Shown: one piece after another, positions 6,817-14,925 of the stretch
How the letters are laid out: each line of letters opens with the position of its first letter
Numbering within the stretch: position 1 is the first letter of the stretch
DNA from: Ureibacillus thermosphaericus
GTDB lineage: Bacteria; Bacillota; Bacilli; Bacillales_A; Planococcaceae
DNA: 47,781 nucleotides
Direction: 5' to 3'
Assembly: GCF_012396605.1 (NCBI RefSeq)
Contig: NZ_JAAXPW010000026.1
Span: 1-47,781 of the forward strand
Position numbers and translations under genes: made by a program
The notes under the pieces: model-generated
What the model was told of the DNA's origin: nothing
Database searches by the model: none
Seen by the model: the letters and a program-made list of their open reading frames with translations, nothing else

Positions 6817-9804
6817 ATGAAGATTAAGTTTGATGAACAACAATATCAGCTCGACGCCATTAAATCCATTACGGATATCTTTGAAGGGCAACCTGTAAAA
6901 GTGTCGAATTTCACGGTTAGTATGGGCAATATTGTTGGACAAGAATTAACTGAGCTTGGAATTGGAAACAAATTAGAATTATCAGATGCGGAGTTACTTG
7001 AGAATGTTCAAAAGATTCAAGTTCGTAATCATTTGAAAAAAAGTACCGATATTCAGGATCGAAATTTTACGGTTGAAATGGAAACAGGTACCGGTAAAAC
7101 ATATGTATATACGAGAACGATATTTGAGTTAAATAAACTGTACGGTTTTTCAAAGTTTATTATCGTTGTTCCGAGTGTTGCGATTCGTGAAGGGGTTTAT
7201 AAATCCTTCCAAATGACAGAAGAACACTTTGCTGAACTTTACCCGGGTCAACATTGCCATTATTTTAAATATGATTCTTCCAAACTTGAACAAGTTCGTG
7301 AATTTGCTACAAGTACTAATATCGAAGTGATGATAATTAATATCGACGCATTTAAAAAGAGCTTTGATGATCCGGAGAAAGAGAATAAGGCAAACTTAAT
7401 TCACCGTGAACGTGATTCCATGAATGGAAAACGACCGATACAGTTTATTCAAGAAACAAATCCAATCGTCATTATCGATGAACCACAAAGTGTCGATAAT
7501 ACGGATAAAGCCAAAGAAGCAATTGCATCCTTAAACCCATTGTGTAAATTGCGCTATTCGGCTACGCATCGTGAAACATATAATTTAATGTACAAGCTTT
7601 ACCCGGTTGATGCCTATGAGAAGAAGTTAGTAAAAAAAATTGAGGTTCTATCTGTAAACTCGGATGAAGATCATAACGATCCGTATATCAAACTCATTAG
7701 CGTATCGAATAAAAATGGTTACAAAGCAACAGTTGAAATTGACGAGAAAAAGAAAAACGGAACCGTTAAACGTGTGAAAAAAGAAATTAATCCAAACACG
7801 AAAAATGATTTATACCTTTTATCCGGTGAACGGGATCTATATAAAGGATATGTGGTAGAAGGGATTGACTGCTATCCAGGAAATGAATCGGTAGAGTTTA
7901 CAAACGGTAAAGTGTTGCGATTAGGTGAAGTGATTGGTGGAATGGACGATGATTTATTAAAAAGATACCAAATACGTGAAGCAATTCGTACACATTTAGA
8001 AAAAGAGCGCCGTCTCGTTCATAAAGGAATCAAAGTTTTAACGCTCTTCTTTATTGACAAAGTTGAAAACTACCGCATTTATCCAAAAGGCCAGCCATGG
8101 CAAAAAGGAAAATACGCCAAGATGTTTGAAGAAGAGTACGAAAAACTTATTAATTTACCAAAATATCAATCACTTTGGAAAGAAGATCAATATATCGTAA
8201 ACAGAAATGCCGAAGAAGTGCATAACGGGTATTTTTCTCAAGATAAGAAAGGTCAATTTAAAGATAGCCGAATGAATAAAGATGGATCGTTACGTTCGAA
8301 TAAAGACGATGAATCAACATTTGAGTTAATTATGAAAGAGAAAGAAAAATTATTAAGCTTTGATACACCTTTACGATTTATTTTCTCCCACTCGGCTTTA
8401 AAAGAAGGATGGGACAACCCAAATGTCTTTCAAATATGTACGCTTGTTGAAACAAAGGATACATTTACGAAAAGACAAAAAATAGGACGTGGATTACGTT
8501 TAGCCGTAAACCAAGAAGGTAAACGCCAATACGATGAAGACGTAAATATCTTAACCGTTATCGCAAATGAATCGTATCAAGAGTTTGCTGAGACATTACA
8601 GAAAGAAATGGAAGAAGAAACAGGCGTTAAATTTGGGTACCTTGAAGAGCACTCTTTTGCGACGATTACAAAAGTTGATGAAGAAACAGGTCAAGAAAGT
8701 GCAATTGGATACGATCAATCAGCTCAAATATTTGCCTACTTATTAAAAGAAAATTATGTAACGAAGCAAGGAAAAGTAAAGGACACACTTAAAGAAGCAT
8801 TAGTAAAAGAGACATTCGAAGTACCAGCTGAATTTGAAGAAATAAAAGAGGATATTGAGAACATAATTAGACGTTCCATCAAAAAGTTACCTGTTTTCAA
8901 CAAAAAGGATGAGGTCACCATCAAGCTGAATAAAGAAGTATTATTGGGTGATGATTTCAAACAATTGTGGGATCAAATCAAATACAAAACGACCTATTCC
9001 GTAGATCTTGACGTTGAAACCCTTAAAAAACGTTGTATTGAAGAAATAAAGAAACTAGAGCCTTTCAAAGCACGAAAGATTAAACGTGAAAATGCCATAT
9101 TAAAAGTAGAACATTCTGGTGTATCGGGTGAAGGTCAAACAATGAGAGTGTACGAGGCGTTGGAAGAGAAACGTCGTCTACCAGACATCTTACGTTACCT
9201 ACAAGAACAAACCCATTTAAAGCGCCGTACATTGGTTGAGATTTTAATCGGTTCTGAACGCTTAAATGAATTCGAGAAAAATCCACAGGCATTTATGGAA
9301 GCTGTGATGAAGGTCATTAATCGCGAAAAGAAAAAGCTCATCGTTGATGGCATCAAATACGAACGTATCGGAGATCATCATTATTACCAACAATCTTTGT
9401 TTGAAAATAAAGAACTTGTTGGCTATATGAAAGCGAACGCAGTAGAAGTATCAAAAAATAAATCGGTATATGACTACATTCGCTATGATTCAAATACAGA
9501 AAGAGCTTTTGCTGAAAAATTAAATAATGATGAGGATGTAAAGCTGTTTGTCAAACTTCCATCTTCATTTGTTATCGATACTCCTCTTGGTAACTACAAC
9601 CCAGACTGGGCAATCTTAATGGAAAAAGAGGGTGTCGAGAAATTATACTTTGTTGTCGAAACAAAAGGTAGTACTGACCAAGAAGATCTTCGCTTAAAGG
9701 AAGATGGAAAGATTCAATGTGGACGTAAACATTTTGAAGCACTACAAACGGAAGTTGAATATAAACTAGCAGATAGCTACGATATGCTAAAAGAAAGTAT
9801 TTAA
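6817..9804 (+). CDS. res: Type III-like restriction subunit (Res helicase-nuclease)
   Basis: A 995-residue protein behind AAGGAGGAGATGG. The N-terminal DEAD-like helicase has Walker A ETGTGKTYVYTRT (~90), Walker B IIDEPQS (~225), RYSATHR (~248) and the C-lobe arginine motif KIGRGLRLA (~556). The C-terminal PD-(D/E)XK nuclease is visible as YNPDWAIL (~926-933) and VVETKGS (~946-952). This is the standard layout of type III Res subunits, which need Mod for target binding and use ATP to communicate between sites. It is the last gene of the operon, closed by a hairpin at 9851-9896. Length is usual for the family and all key motifs look intact. Confidence 0.93.
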   Translation: MKIKFDEQQYQLDAIKSITDIFEGQPVKVSNFTVSMGNIVGQELTELGIGNKLELSDAELLENVQKIQVRNHLKKSTDIQDRNFTVEMETGTGKTYVYTRTIFELNKLYGFSKFIIVVPSVAIREGVYKSFQMTEEHFAELYPGQHCHYFKYDSSKLEQVREFATSTNIEVMIINIDAFKKSFDDPEKENKANLIHRERDSMNGKRPIQFIQETNPIVIIDEPQSVDNTDKAKEAIASLNPLCKLRYSATHRETYNLMYKLYPVDAYEKKLVKKIEVLSVNSDEDHNDPYIKLISVSNKNGYKATVEIDEKKKNGTVKRVKKEINPNTKNDLYLLSGERDLYKGYVVEGIDCYPGNESVEFTNGKVLRLGEVIGGMDDDLLKRYQIREAIRTHLEKERRLVHKGIKVLTLFFIDKVENYRIYPKGQPWQKGKYAKMFEEEYEKLINLPKYQSLWKEDQYIVNRNAEEVHNGYFSQDKKGQFKDSRMNKDGSLRSNKDDESTFELIMKEKEKLLSFDTPLRFIFSHSALKEGWDNPNVFQICTLVETKDTFTKRQKIGRGLRLAVNQEGKRQYDEDVNILTVIANESYQEFAETLQKEMEEETGVKFGYLEEHSFATITKVDEETGQESAIGYDQSAQIFAYLLKENYVTKQGKVKDTLKEALVKETFEVPAEFEEIKEDIENIIRRSIKKLPVFNKKDEVTIKLNKEVLLGDDFKQLWDQIKYKTTYSVDLDVETLKKRCIEEIKKLEPFKARKIKRENAILKVEHSGVSGEGQTMRVYEALEEKRRLPDILRYLQEQTHLKRRTLVEILIGSERLNEFEKNPQAFMEAVMKVINREKKKLIVDGIKYERIGDHHYYQQSLFENKELVGYMKANAVEVSKNKSVYDYIRYDSNTERAFAEKLNNDEDVKLFVKLPSSFVIDTPLGNYNPDWAILMEKEGVEKLYFVVETKGSTDQEDLRLKEDGKIQCGRKHFEALQTEVEYKLADSYDMLKESI

Positions 9805-9850
9805 GCTTCTACAAAATAATATTTAAACTTTTTTATAATTCAACATCATT

Positions 9851-9897
9851 GCCCTGGCAACATGTCTTTAATTGAACGTGTGCTGGGGCATTTTTTA
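9851..9897 (+). terminator. Rho-independent terminator/attenuator between res and Mrr gene
   Basis: GCCCTGGCA (9851-9859) pairs with TGCTGGGGC (about 9881-9889, with wobbles) and is followed by ATTTTTT. It sits only a few bases before the AGGAGG of the next gene, so it could act as an attenuator as well as ending the restriction operon. Confidence 0.65.
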
Positions 9898-9909
9898 GGA
9901 GGAAATGTT

Positions 9910-10887
9910 ATGGAACAGTGGTGGATGATTCGGGCAGGAGATTTTAATGAGTTAATTCCTGTTTGGAAAGAAGAGGGGATCGCATCGATAGGATGGCCTC
10001 AATTAGGTAATCCAAAGCATTATCGAACCAAAGAAGATATGTTAAAAAAAGCAAATGAAGTATATCAAGAACACAAACCAAGTACTAGAAGAAGTTGGGT
10101 TAGTCAAGTTTGGAGATTTAGTACTGAGATTAAAAAAGGCGATCGAGTTATTACTTATTCTAAGGAATTAAGAGAATACCTAGTAGGTACTGTCACAGAA
10201 ACGCATTTTTTTGATAATTCTATTGGTAATCCAAATTATCCAAACCATATTCGAGTTGAGTGGGAAGAAATCACTGTAAGTCGCGATTTGCTCTCCCAAG
10301 CAGCGAAAAATAGTTTAGGGTCTGTATTAACTGTGTTCCGTGTCGATCAATGGGGGGACGAAATAGAACAATTTATTGAACATCCATTTTGGGAGCCAGA
10401 TATAGATGAGGCTGATGAAGATGAAGTAAAGGAAGATTTAGTTGGAAAAGCTCTTGTCATGATCGAAGATAAGGTAGACATATTAGACCCTTGGGAATTG
10501 CAAGATTTAGTAGGTGGTTTATTAGAAGCAATGAACTACAACGTTCGTATAAGTCCAAAAGGGCCAGACGGTGGAGTGGATATCCTTGCCTTTAAAGATG
10601 CATTTGGATTTGAAAAGCCGATTGTTAAAGTCCAAGTGAAACATCGAAAAAGTGCAGCTTCTGCACCAGAAGTACAACAATTACTTGGTGCTAACCCTAT
10701 CGATGCGAATTGTTTATTCGTATCAACAGGTGGGTTTACTTCTCAAGCTGAAGCGGTAGCCAAACACAATTCAGTCCGCCTGGTTGATCTTGAAGAATTA
10801 GTAAGACTAATTGTTGAATGGTACGAAAAAATACCTTCAGATAAAAGAGCATTGTTACCATTGCAAAAAGTGTATGTTCCGGAATAA
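9910..10887 (+). CDS. Mrr-type restriction endonuclease with N-terminal PUA-like domain
   Basis: 325 residues from ATG 9910, directly behind TTAGGAGG; an upstream in-frame ATG at 9862 lies inside the terminator hairpin and is rejected. The C-terminal third is an Mrr_cat nuclease: LQDLVGGLLEAMNYNVR, then GPDGGVDI and VQVKHRK (the D...QxK catalytic pattern). The N-terminal ~140 residues (WWMIRAGDFNELIPVW, then IKKGDRVITYSKELREYLVG) look like a PUA-superfamily/EVE-like fold, a group that often reads modified bases. This suggests a modification-dependent (type IV) enzyme backing up the neighbouring restriction system. The acidic stretch DEADEDEVKED links the two parts. The nuclease call is firm; the reader domain is my inference from motif feel. 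Confidence 0.82.
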   Translation: MEQWWMIRAGDFNELIPVWKEEGIASIGWPQLGNPKHYRTKEDMLKKANEVYQEHKPSTRRSWVSQVWRFSTEIKKGDRVITYSKELREYLVGTVTETHFFDNSIGNPNYPNHIRVEWEEITVSRDLLSQAAKNSLGSVLTVFRVDQWGDEIEQFIEHPFWEPDIDEADEDEVKEDLVGKALVMIEDKVDILDPWELQDLVGGLLEAMNYNVRISPKGPDGGVDILAFKDAFGFEKPIVKVQVKHRKSAASAPEVQQLLGANPIDANCLFVSTGGFTSQAEAVAKHNSVRLVDLEELVRLIVEWYEKIPSDKRALLPLQKVYVPE

Positions 10888-10914
10888 TTAACATAAGAAA
10901 ATGAGGTTCGGTAT

Positions 10915-10973
10915 CATAATAGAATCCCTTCTATCATATCATCTACTAAATTATGAAAGAAGGGATGATTATA
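10915..10973 (+). promoter_or_regulatory. Long imperfect hairpin covering ribosome site
   Basis: ATAATAGAATCCCTTCTATCAT (in two parts) is mirrored by ATGAAAGAAGGGATGATTAT. Core pairing ATCCCTTCT/AGAAGGGAT buries the AGAAGGG ribosome site of the next gene. It may control translation, or serve as the terminator of the Mrr gene. Confidence 0.4.
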
Positions 10974-10976
10974 AAA

Positions 10977-11435
10977 ATGAGCCTAAAGCATTACCTAGTG
11001 CAATTAGAAAAAGAAAGCGAGAGATTCCACAATAGTTTATTTAAACCAGCAAACAGATCCTTATCACTGGAAACGGTAGAAAATATAATCTCCATTGCTC
11101 ATGACTTGCAAGATAGTGTAATGAAAGTCCATCATGAGAGTGCTCGATTTGATAAAGAACGTATTGGGAATTTATGTGAAGATATAATCGATCTTACTTC
11201 GTATAATAGTAATGTGTATGAGCTTGCAAAATTTGATTTCGATAGAGAGAGTACAGAAATCGATGACGATTTTATACATATGGAAGATACAGATTCTCTG
11301 TTGGAATATAATCGCCAGAAAGCGCTTGAAAAGCATGAAGGTTTAATTGATAGGGCAAAAGAAGATGTCTATAAATTGGAAGGCAAAATGAAACAAATAA
11401 TCTCTTTACTTAAAGGCGTAAAATCACATCAGTAA
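10977..11435 (+). CDS. Small acidic protein of unknown function beside defence genes
   Basis: About 152 residues from ATG 10977, the start that best fits AGAAGGGA upstream; in-frame ATGs at 10953 and 10965 are possible. Charged, probably all-helical: LKHYLVQLEKESERFHN at the N-terminus, an acidic middle (DRESTEIDDDFIHMEDTD) and a helical C-terminus ending KLEGKMKQIISLLKG. No signal peptide, membrane segment or catalytic motif. I do not recognise the family. It lies 89 bp after the Mrr nuclease on the same strand behind a hairpin that could control its translation, so it may be an inhibitor, sensor or passenger of the island. That link rests on position only. Confidence 0.7.
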   Translation: MSLKHYLVQLEKESERFHNSLFKPANRSLSLETVENIISIAHDLQDSVMKVHHESARFDKERIGNLCEDIIDLTSYNSNVYELAKFDFDRESTEIDDDFIHMEDTDSLLEYNRQKALEKHEGLIDRAKEDVYKLEGKMKQIISLLKGVKSHQ

Positions 11436-11740
11436 ATGATTAATGTTTAGTAGATAATTTTTGGCTCATATGTTCTTGCCAAATAGTTTGTCCATTCATT
11501 AGAACTGCCCTTTATCAATACAATGAGTTAACCGAATGAAAATTGGTCACCAAACTGGTCACATACTTAAAATAATTGACGATTACACCAGGATATTTAT
11601 TGAATATCAAAACGCCCACAACCCCTGATACAAGTAGGGTTGCGGACATTTCGAGAAATTAACGGAAATTCTATATTGGTTTTGACAGGGAGCAGTTCAG
11701 CCTTGGTTTGTACTACTCATTTTTAGTATGTTTCAATTCA
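11436..11740. other. Gap with inverted repeat, possible relic of mobile DNA
   Basis: GCCCACAACCC (~11612) and GGGTTGCGGAC (~11638) form an imperfect stem around a 12-nt loop; read on the minus strand it is followed by GTTTTG. Downstream on the minus strand a short frame contains TSLVTNFHSV. The sequence has the look of the end of an excised integrative element, but I cannot prove it. No intact gene is seen. Confidence 0.3.
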
Positions 11741-11953
11741 TTAAAATAAAAGTTGGTATATCACAAAACCAATAAATAGTACTAAAATTAATATTCCTAT
11801 ACCTTTCCATCCTATACCTTCTCCTAAATTTCCCAAACTCCCATTTTCAGTTCGATTAAACCCATCATTTAGTGTACCTGTTGGATTTTTTTTAATTTCT
11901 TCAAATCTCATTCTTTCTCTTGTCTCTTTGGGAGATTCCCCATGTTTCATCAA
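11741..11953 (-). CDS. Small DUF6366-like membrane protein
   Basis: About 69-70 residues. A ribosome site AAAGGAGG lies upstream of both TTG 11953 and ATG 11950; spacing slightly favours the TTG. The N-terminal half is hydrophilic (ESPKETRERMRFEEIKKNPT, then GTLNDGFNRTENG). The C-terminal half is one membrane helix (GIGILILVLFIGFVIYQLLF). Both the order and the NPTG/LNDGFNR wording match my recollection of DUF6366, a small Bacillales membrane family with no known function. It is monocistronic, convergent to the unknown gene at 10977-11435. Confidence 0.75.
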   Translation of the reverse strand: MMKHGESPKETRERMRFEEIKKNPTGTLNDGFNRTENGSLGNLGEGIGWKGIGILILVLFIGFVIYQLLF

Positions 11954-12067
11954 AAAATCAACCTCCTTTATCTATCTAAATTATCCAAATTTAAAGCTTA
12001 ATAAATTATAAATTATTTTATAATAGATTGAGATTTATTTCGAATATTATTCCAATTTAAATAAATA

Positions 12068-12665
12068 TTGATAGCTTTTCTAATTATAGGAAGAATCGGT
12101 TTGGTTTTAATCTTATGCACACTTTTTGTTGTTTTTTACAATGCAGGGTTAAAAGTTGGTGGAGCTGCAACAAGATATGATGTTGAACCTACCTATAACG
12201 ATTCTACTGGAATGTATTCTATTCCTTATGTAAATCGAGGTGGTACTTATTATGCAATTAATGTTACAAAAAAAGCTACATCTGGAAAAATAACAGCACG
12301 TTATTGGGTTGGACATAATAGCTCAAAAAAGGATATGGTTGGAACTCAATTAATGTACGATCCTAAAAAAATGACTCTAGGTGGATTTGAAGAACCTTGT
12401 TCAACTTGTCACGGTACACCTATGGAGAACTATTACATCAACTTCAGATGGATTAAGATGGATTATGGCAGAAGCAACTGTTCCGGCTTCAGATTTCGGT
12501 TTAACAGGATATCAATTTACTTTAAGTAGCAATACTTATTTTAATTTTACAGATATGGATGGTGTAACTCGACATAGTATGGCTGGACCTTCCGTAGATT
12601 TTACGCTTGGATGAGCAAGTCCTATTACTAGAGTAAAAGGCAATTCCATGTATGTTTCTAAATAA
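12068..12665 (+). pseudogene. Broken secreted/membrane protein gene
   Basis: The frame opens only with TTG at 12068, without a clear ribosome site. It has an N-terminal hydrophobic helix (IGLVLILCTLFVVFYNAGL) and an extracytoplasmic-looking domain (ATRYDVEPTYNDSTGMYSIP, a CSTCHG pair of cysteines). Around 12435 the sense shifts to the +1 frame, where TSDGLRWIMAEATVPASDFG continues sensibly to TGA at 12612; after that stop the same frame runs on as ASPITRVKGNSMYVSK to TAA at 12663-12665. So at least one frameshift, one stop and probably a lost start. It lies just upstream of another secreted protein. Family not recognised. Confidence 0.6.
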
Positions 12666-12700
12666 TTAACTTAATATATTCTGAAAGTGGGAGGTTCAAA

Positions 12701-13078
12701 ATGAAAAAAATAATATTTTTAGGTTTATTTTCTGTTATTTTAGGTTTTACAGTTGGTATGACAAAAGAAACCTTATTTAATAAAACAGTTTCTGCAGATT
12801 CACCTTTATCATTTAAAGTAGAGGAATTTAGAAATGGAAAACCTTTCAATAACAACGTAGAACTTTCACCAGAAATAGGAACACCTGTGATAAAAGAAGG
12901 GGATATAGAATTAATTACTGTAGATTCACCAAAAGCTGAAAAAGTTAAAGTTCATTTAAAAAATGGAGTAACTGGTGAAGAAATTGAAACAGTAACAATG
13001 AAGGAGTTTTTAAAGAATCAAGATAAATATAACAAAAAGATGGACGATGCTGTTAAACAGTCTCAACTAAACAAATAA
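12701..13078 (+). CDS. Secreted protein of unknown function
   Basis: 125 residues behind GTGGGAGGTTC. The N-terminus is a Sec signal (MKKIIFLGLFSVILGFTVGM) with a likely cleavage after TVSA at about residue 32. The mature part is short, charged and Lys/Glu-rich (VDSPKAEKVKVHLKNGVTGE, EIETVTMKEFLKNQDKY) with no cysteine, so a soluble or wall-loose protein is likely. No recognised domain. It follows the broken secreted gene by 35 bases, and the two may once have formed one operon. Confidence 0.7.
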   Translation: MKKIIFLGLFSVILGFTVGMTKETLFNKTVSADSPLSFKVEEFRNGKPFNNNVELSPEIGTPVIKEGDIELITVDSPKAEKVKVHLKNGVTGEEIETVTMKEFLKNQDKYNKKMDDAVKQSQLNK

Positions 13079-13190
13079 CAAATTTTATAGTTCTAAAGAT
13101 GCTGTGTACAGAAACTTATTATATGAACAAGATTTTATTGAGAAATATTGGTGGTTATGCTCTTCTAAAAAAGAGCTAGCTAAAACATGA
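13079..13190 (+). pseudogene. Possible gene fragment
   Basis: One frame reads DAVYRNLLYEQDFIEKYWW and continues to KKELAKT before TGA at 13188-13190. It has protein-like composition but no start codon or ribosome site. Possibly the C-terminal end of a lost gene. Weak evidence, unrecognised. Confidence 0.25.
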
Positions 13191-13243
13191 TATTTTGTTT
13201 GGAATGCCCCGTATACAGTAAAGAAAGTCGAGTAGATTAATTT

Positions 13244-13501
13244 TCATTCACGAAATTTCATCATTGTTTGAACCTTGGAAAAAATGAAATGGTTGACGTT
13301 AGTTGCGTATGGACTTACATCATTGATAAACTCTTCTACCTTGGAAAAGCTTTCAAATTGCAGTTTAAGCATAAAGCATGCTTTTCCTGATATACGGTAA
13401 CAAAACTCCACATTTGGCAGACCTTCTATAAAATTTTTAAAGGATTTATAATCTCCGTTTTTAACGGTTGCTTCTACTATACATTGGATAGAAGAGATCT
13501 G
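13244..13501 (-). pseudogene. C-terminal fragment of Lrp/AsnC family regulator
   Basis: The minus strand encodes IQCIVEATVKNGDYKSFKNF, then NVEFCYRISGKACFMLKL and VEEFINDVSPYATNVNH, ending at TGA (13244-13246). This is the ligand-binding RAM domain of Lrp/AsnC regulators. The N-terminal helix-turn-helix and any start codon are missing: homology fades near 13490-13501 and a plus-strand terminator follows. A non-functional remnant of a transcription factor, sign of deletion in this stretch. Confidence 0.8.
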
Positions 13502-13523
13502 GATAAGAAGAGAATTTAAAGTA

Positions 13524-13554
13524 AGAGGCGAATCATTTGGGTTCGTCTTTTTTT
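13524..13554 (+). terminator. Rho-independent terminator
   Basis: AAGAGGCGAA pairs with TTCGTCTTT and a run of seven T follows. It reads on the + strand, yet the nearest + gene ends 450 bp upstream, so its gene may have been lost. Confidence 0.6.
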
Positions 13555-13643
13555 ACTATTTCAATGATGTAATTATTAGTGATTCATATTTCAGTATAAA
13601 ATAATGGGTTTGTGACAAATTAAGTCCAATGGAGGTGACTACA

Positions 13644-13817
13644 TTGTCAAAGAAGAAAAGAAATCAATTAGATCGGGAAGAGTATGGATATGGATATGAT
13701 TTAAGTCCCGATGATTTAGATGTGATAGGTCAAAATGAAAAAGCAAAAAAAGAAAATCAAAATGAAAATAAACGTAAACCCTCTAGTAAGCAAAATCCTT
13801 CTATCTTAAATGAGTAA
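13644..13817 (+). CDS. Small hydrophilic protein of unknown function
   Basis: 57 residues from TTG 13644, placed 5 bases after GGAGGTGA; an ATG at 13629 overlaps that ribosome site and is rejected. The product is very charged and low in complexity: SKKKRNQLDREEYGYGYDLS, then KENQNENKRKPSSKQN. Probably disordered; the composition recalls small acid-soluble or sporulation-type peptides but I do not recognise it. A strong terminator follows at 13829-13888, supporting an expressed gene. Confidence 0.6.
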   Translation: MSKKKRNQLDREEYGYGYDLSPDDLDVIGQNEKAKKENQNENKRKPSSKQNPSILNE

Positions 13818-13828
13818 TCAATATTACC

Positions 13829-13888
13829 AAAAATTCGCAAGCATTCCGAATAAACAGTCTACACTGTTATGGAACTTGCGAATTTTTT
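13829..13888 (+). terminator. Rho-independent terminator with long loop
   Basis: AAAAATTCGCAAG (13829-13841) pairs with CTTGCGAATTTTTT (13875-13888), leaving a 33-nt loop. It ends the small gene at 13644. Confidence 0.75.
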
Positions 13889-13976
13889 CTTATTGATTCG
13901 ATTATTTTCGATAAATAGTTCTAAAATCCCTTATTTTTTCTTAAAGTATACCAATGAAAAATAAGGGAGAGAGAAA

Positions 13977-14861
13977 ATGGAAATTGATGGTGTTTTTTCA
14001 GGTGGTGGAATAAAAGCTTTTGCGTTTGTTGGTGCCTATCAAGTTTTGAGTGAGAAGGGTTTTATCTTTAAAAGAGTCGCAGGAACGAGTGCTGGTTCAA
14101 TCGTAGCTGCATTTATCGCGGCAGGGTTTACCGTAAAAGAGATTGAAAAGGCATTAGAAGAATTAGATACAAAATCGCTTCTTGATCCACCCAAATTTTC
14201 AAAAACTCTTCCTTTTATAAAATGGCTGAATTTATATTTTCGATTAGGATTGTACAAAGGAAAAGCGCTAGAAAGATGGTTGTACAAAAAACTAGCAGAA
14301 AAAGATGTGTATACATTTGGGGATTTACCAAAGGATTCATTGAAAGTTGTCACCTCCGATTTAACGAATGGTCGCATAATTGTCATACCTGATGACTTGC
14401 ATTTATATGGAAAGGACTGGAGAGATTTTTCTGTCGCAAAAGCGTTGAGAATGAGCTGTGGTATTCCTTTTTTCTTTGAGCCGGTCATGTTAAGTAATGG
14501 AAAAGGAGATTCCGTATTCGTTGACGGTGGGGTATTAAGCAATTTTCCATTATGGATTTATGATAACGGTAAAAGGAAAAGGCCATTATTAGGATTAAAA
14601 CTCAGCAGACCAGAAGGAGAAATTCCACCACAGATAATTGATAATGGGTTAAATTTATTTGAAGCATTATTTAAGGCGATGATGAATGCCCACGATAATC
14701 GATATATCTCAAGAAGACACGAAAAAAATATTATCTTCATTCCTGTTGAACAATATAGTGCTACACAATTTGATTTAGATGATGATGCAAAAGAGCAATT
14801 AATTCAATTGGGAAGGGCAAGAACTGAAGAATTTCTAAAAAATTGGCGACCCGTTATTTAA
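13977..14861 (+). CDS. Patatin-like phospholipase
   Basis: 294 residues behind AAGGGAGAGAG. Patatin hallmarks are complete: oxyanion loop SGGGIKA at 8-14, nucleophile elbow GTSAGS with Ser38, and the second dyad residue in DGG at Asp183 (VDGGVLSNFPLW). Patatin-like enzymes are Ser-Asp dyad lipid acyl hydrolases; the bacterial substrate is usually unknown. No signal peptide, so cytoplasmic or membrane-associated. It is followed by the PNPOx-fold gene after 64 bp; whether they share a transcript is unclear. Confidence 0.9.
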   Translation: MEIDGVFSGGGIKAFAFVGAYQVLSEKGFIFKRVAGTSAGSIVAAFIAAGFTVKEIEKALEELDTKSLLDPPKFSKTLPFIKWLNLYFRLGLYKGKALERWLYKKLAEKDVYTFGDLPKDSLKVVTSDLTNGRIIVIPDDLHLYGKDWRDFSVAKALRMSCGIPFFFEPVMLSNGKGDSVFVDGGVLSNFPLWIYDNGKRKRPLLGLKLSRPEGEIPPQIIDNGLNLFEALFKAMMNAHDNRYISRRHEKNIIFIPVEQYSATQFDLDDDAKEQLIQLGRARTEEFLKNWRPVI

Positions 14862-14925
14862 CAATCACATATTTTTAGGAATTTATGAAATACTAAAATT
14901 AAAAAGGTCAAATGGAGTGGTTGCA

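Noticed and set aside
911-9804. Calling the operon DISARM, BREX or a standard type I system
   Set aside because: No DrmA/DrmB, PglX/BrxC or HsdS-like genes; the Mod and Res motifs are type III-like.
14039-14542. 167-residue open frame opposite the patatin gene
   Set aside because: Antisense to a gene with complete catalytic motifs; no ribosome site or protein-like pattern.
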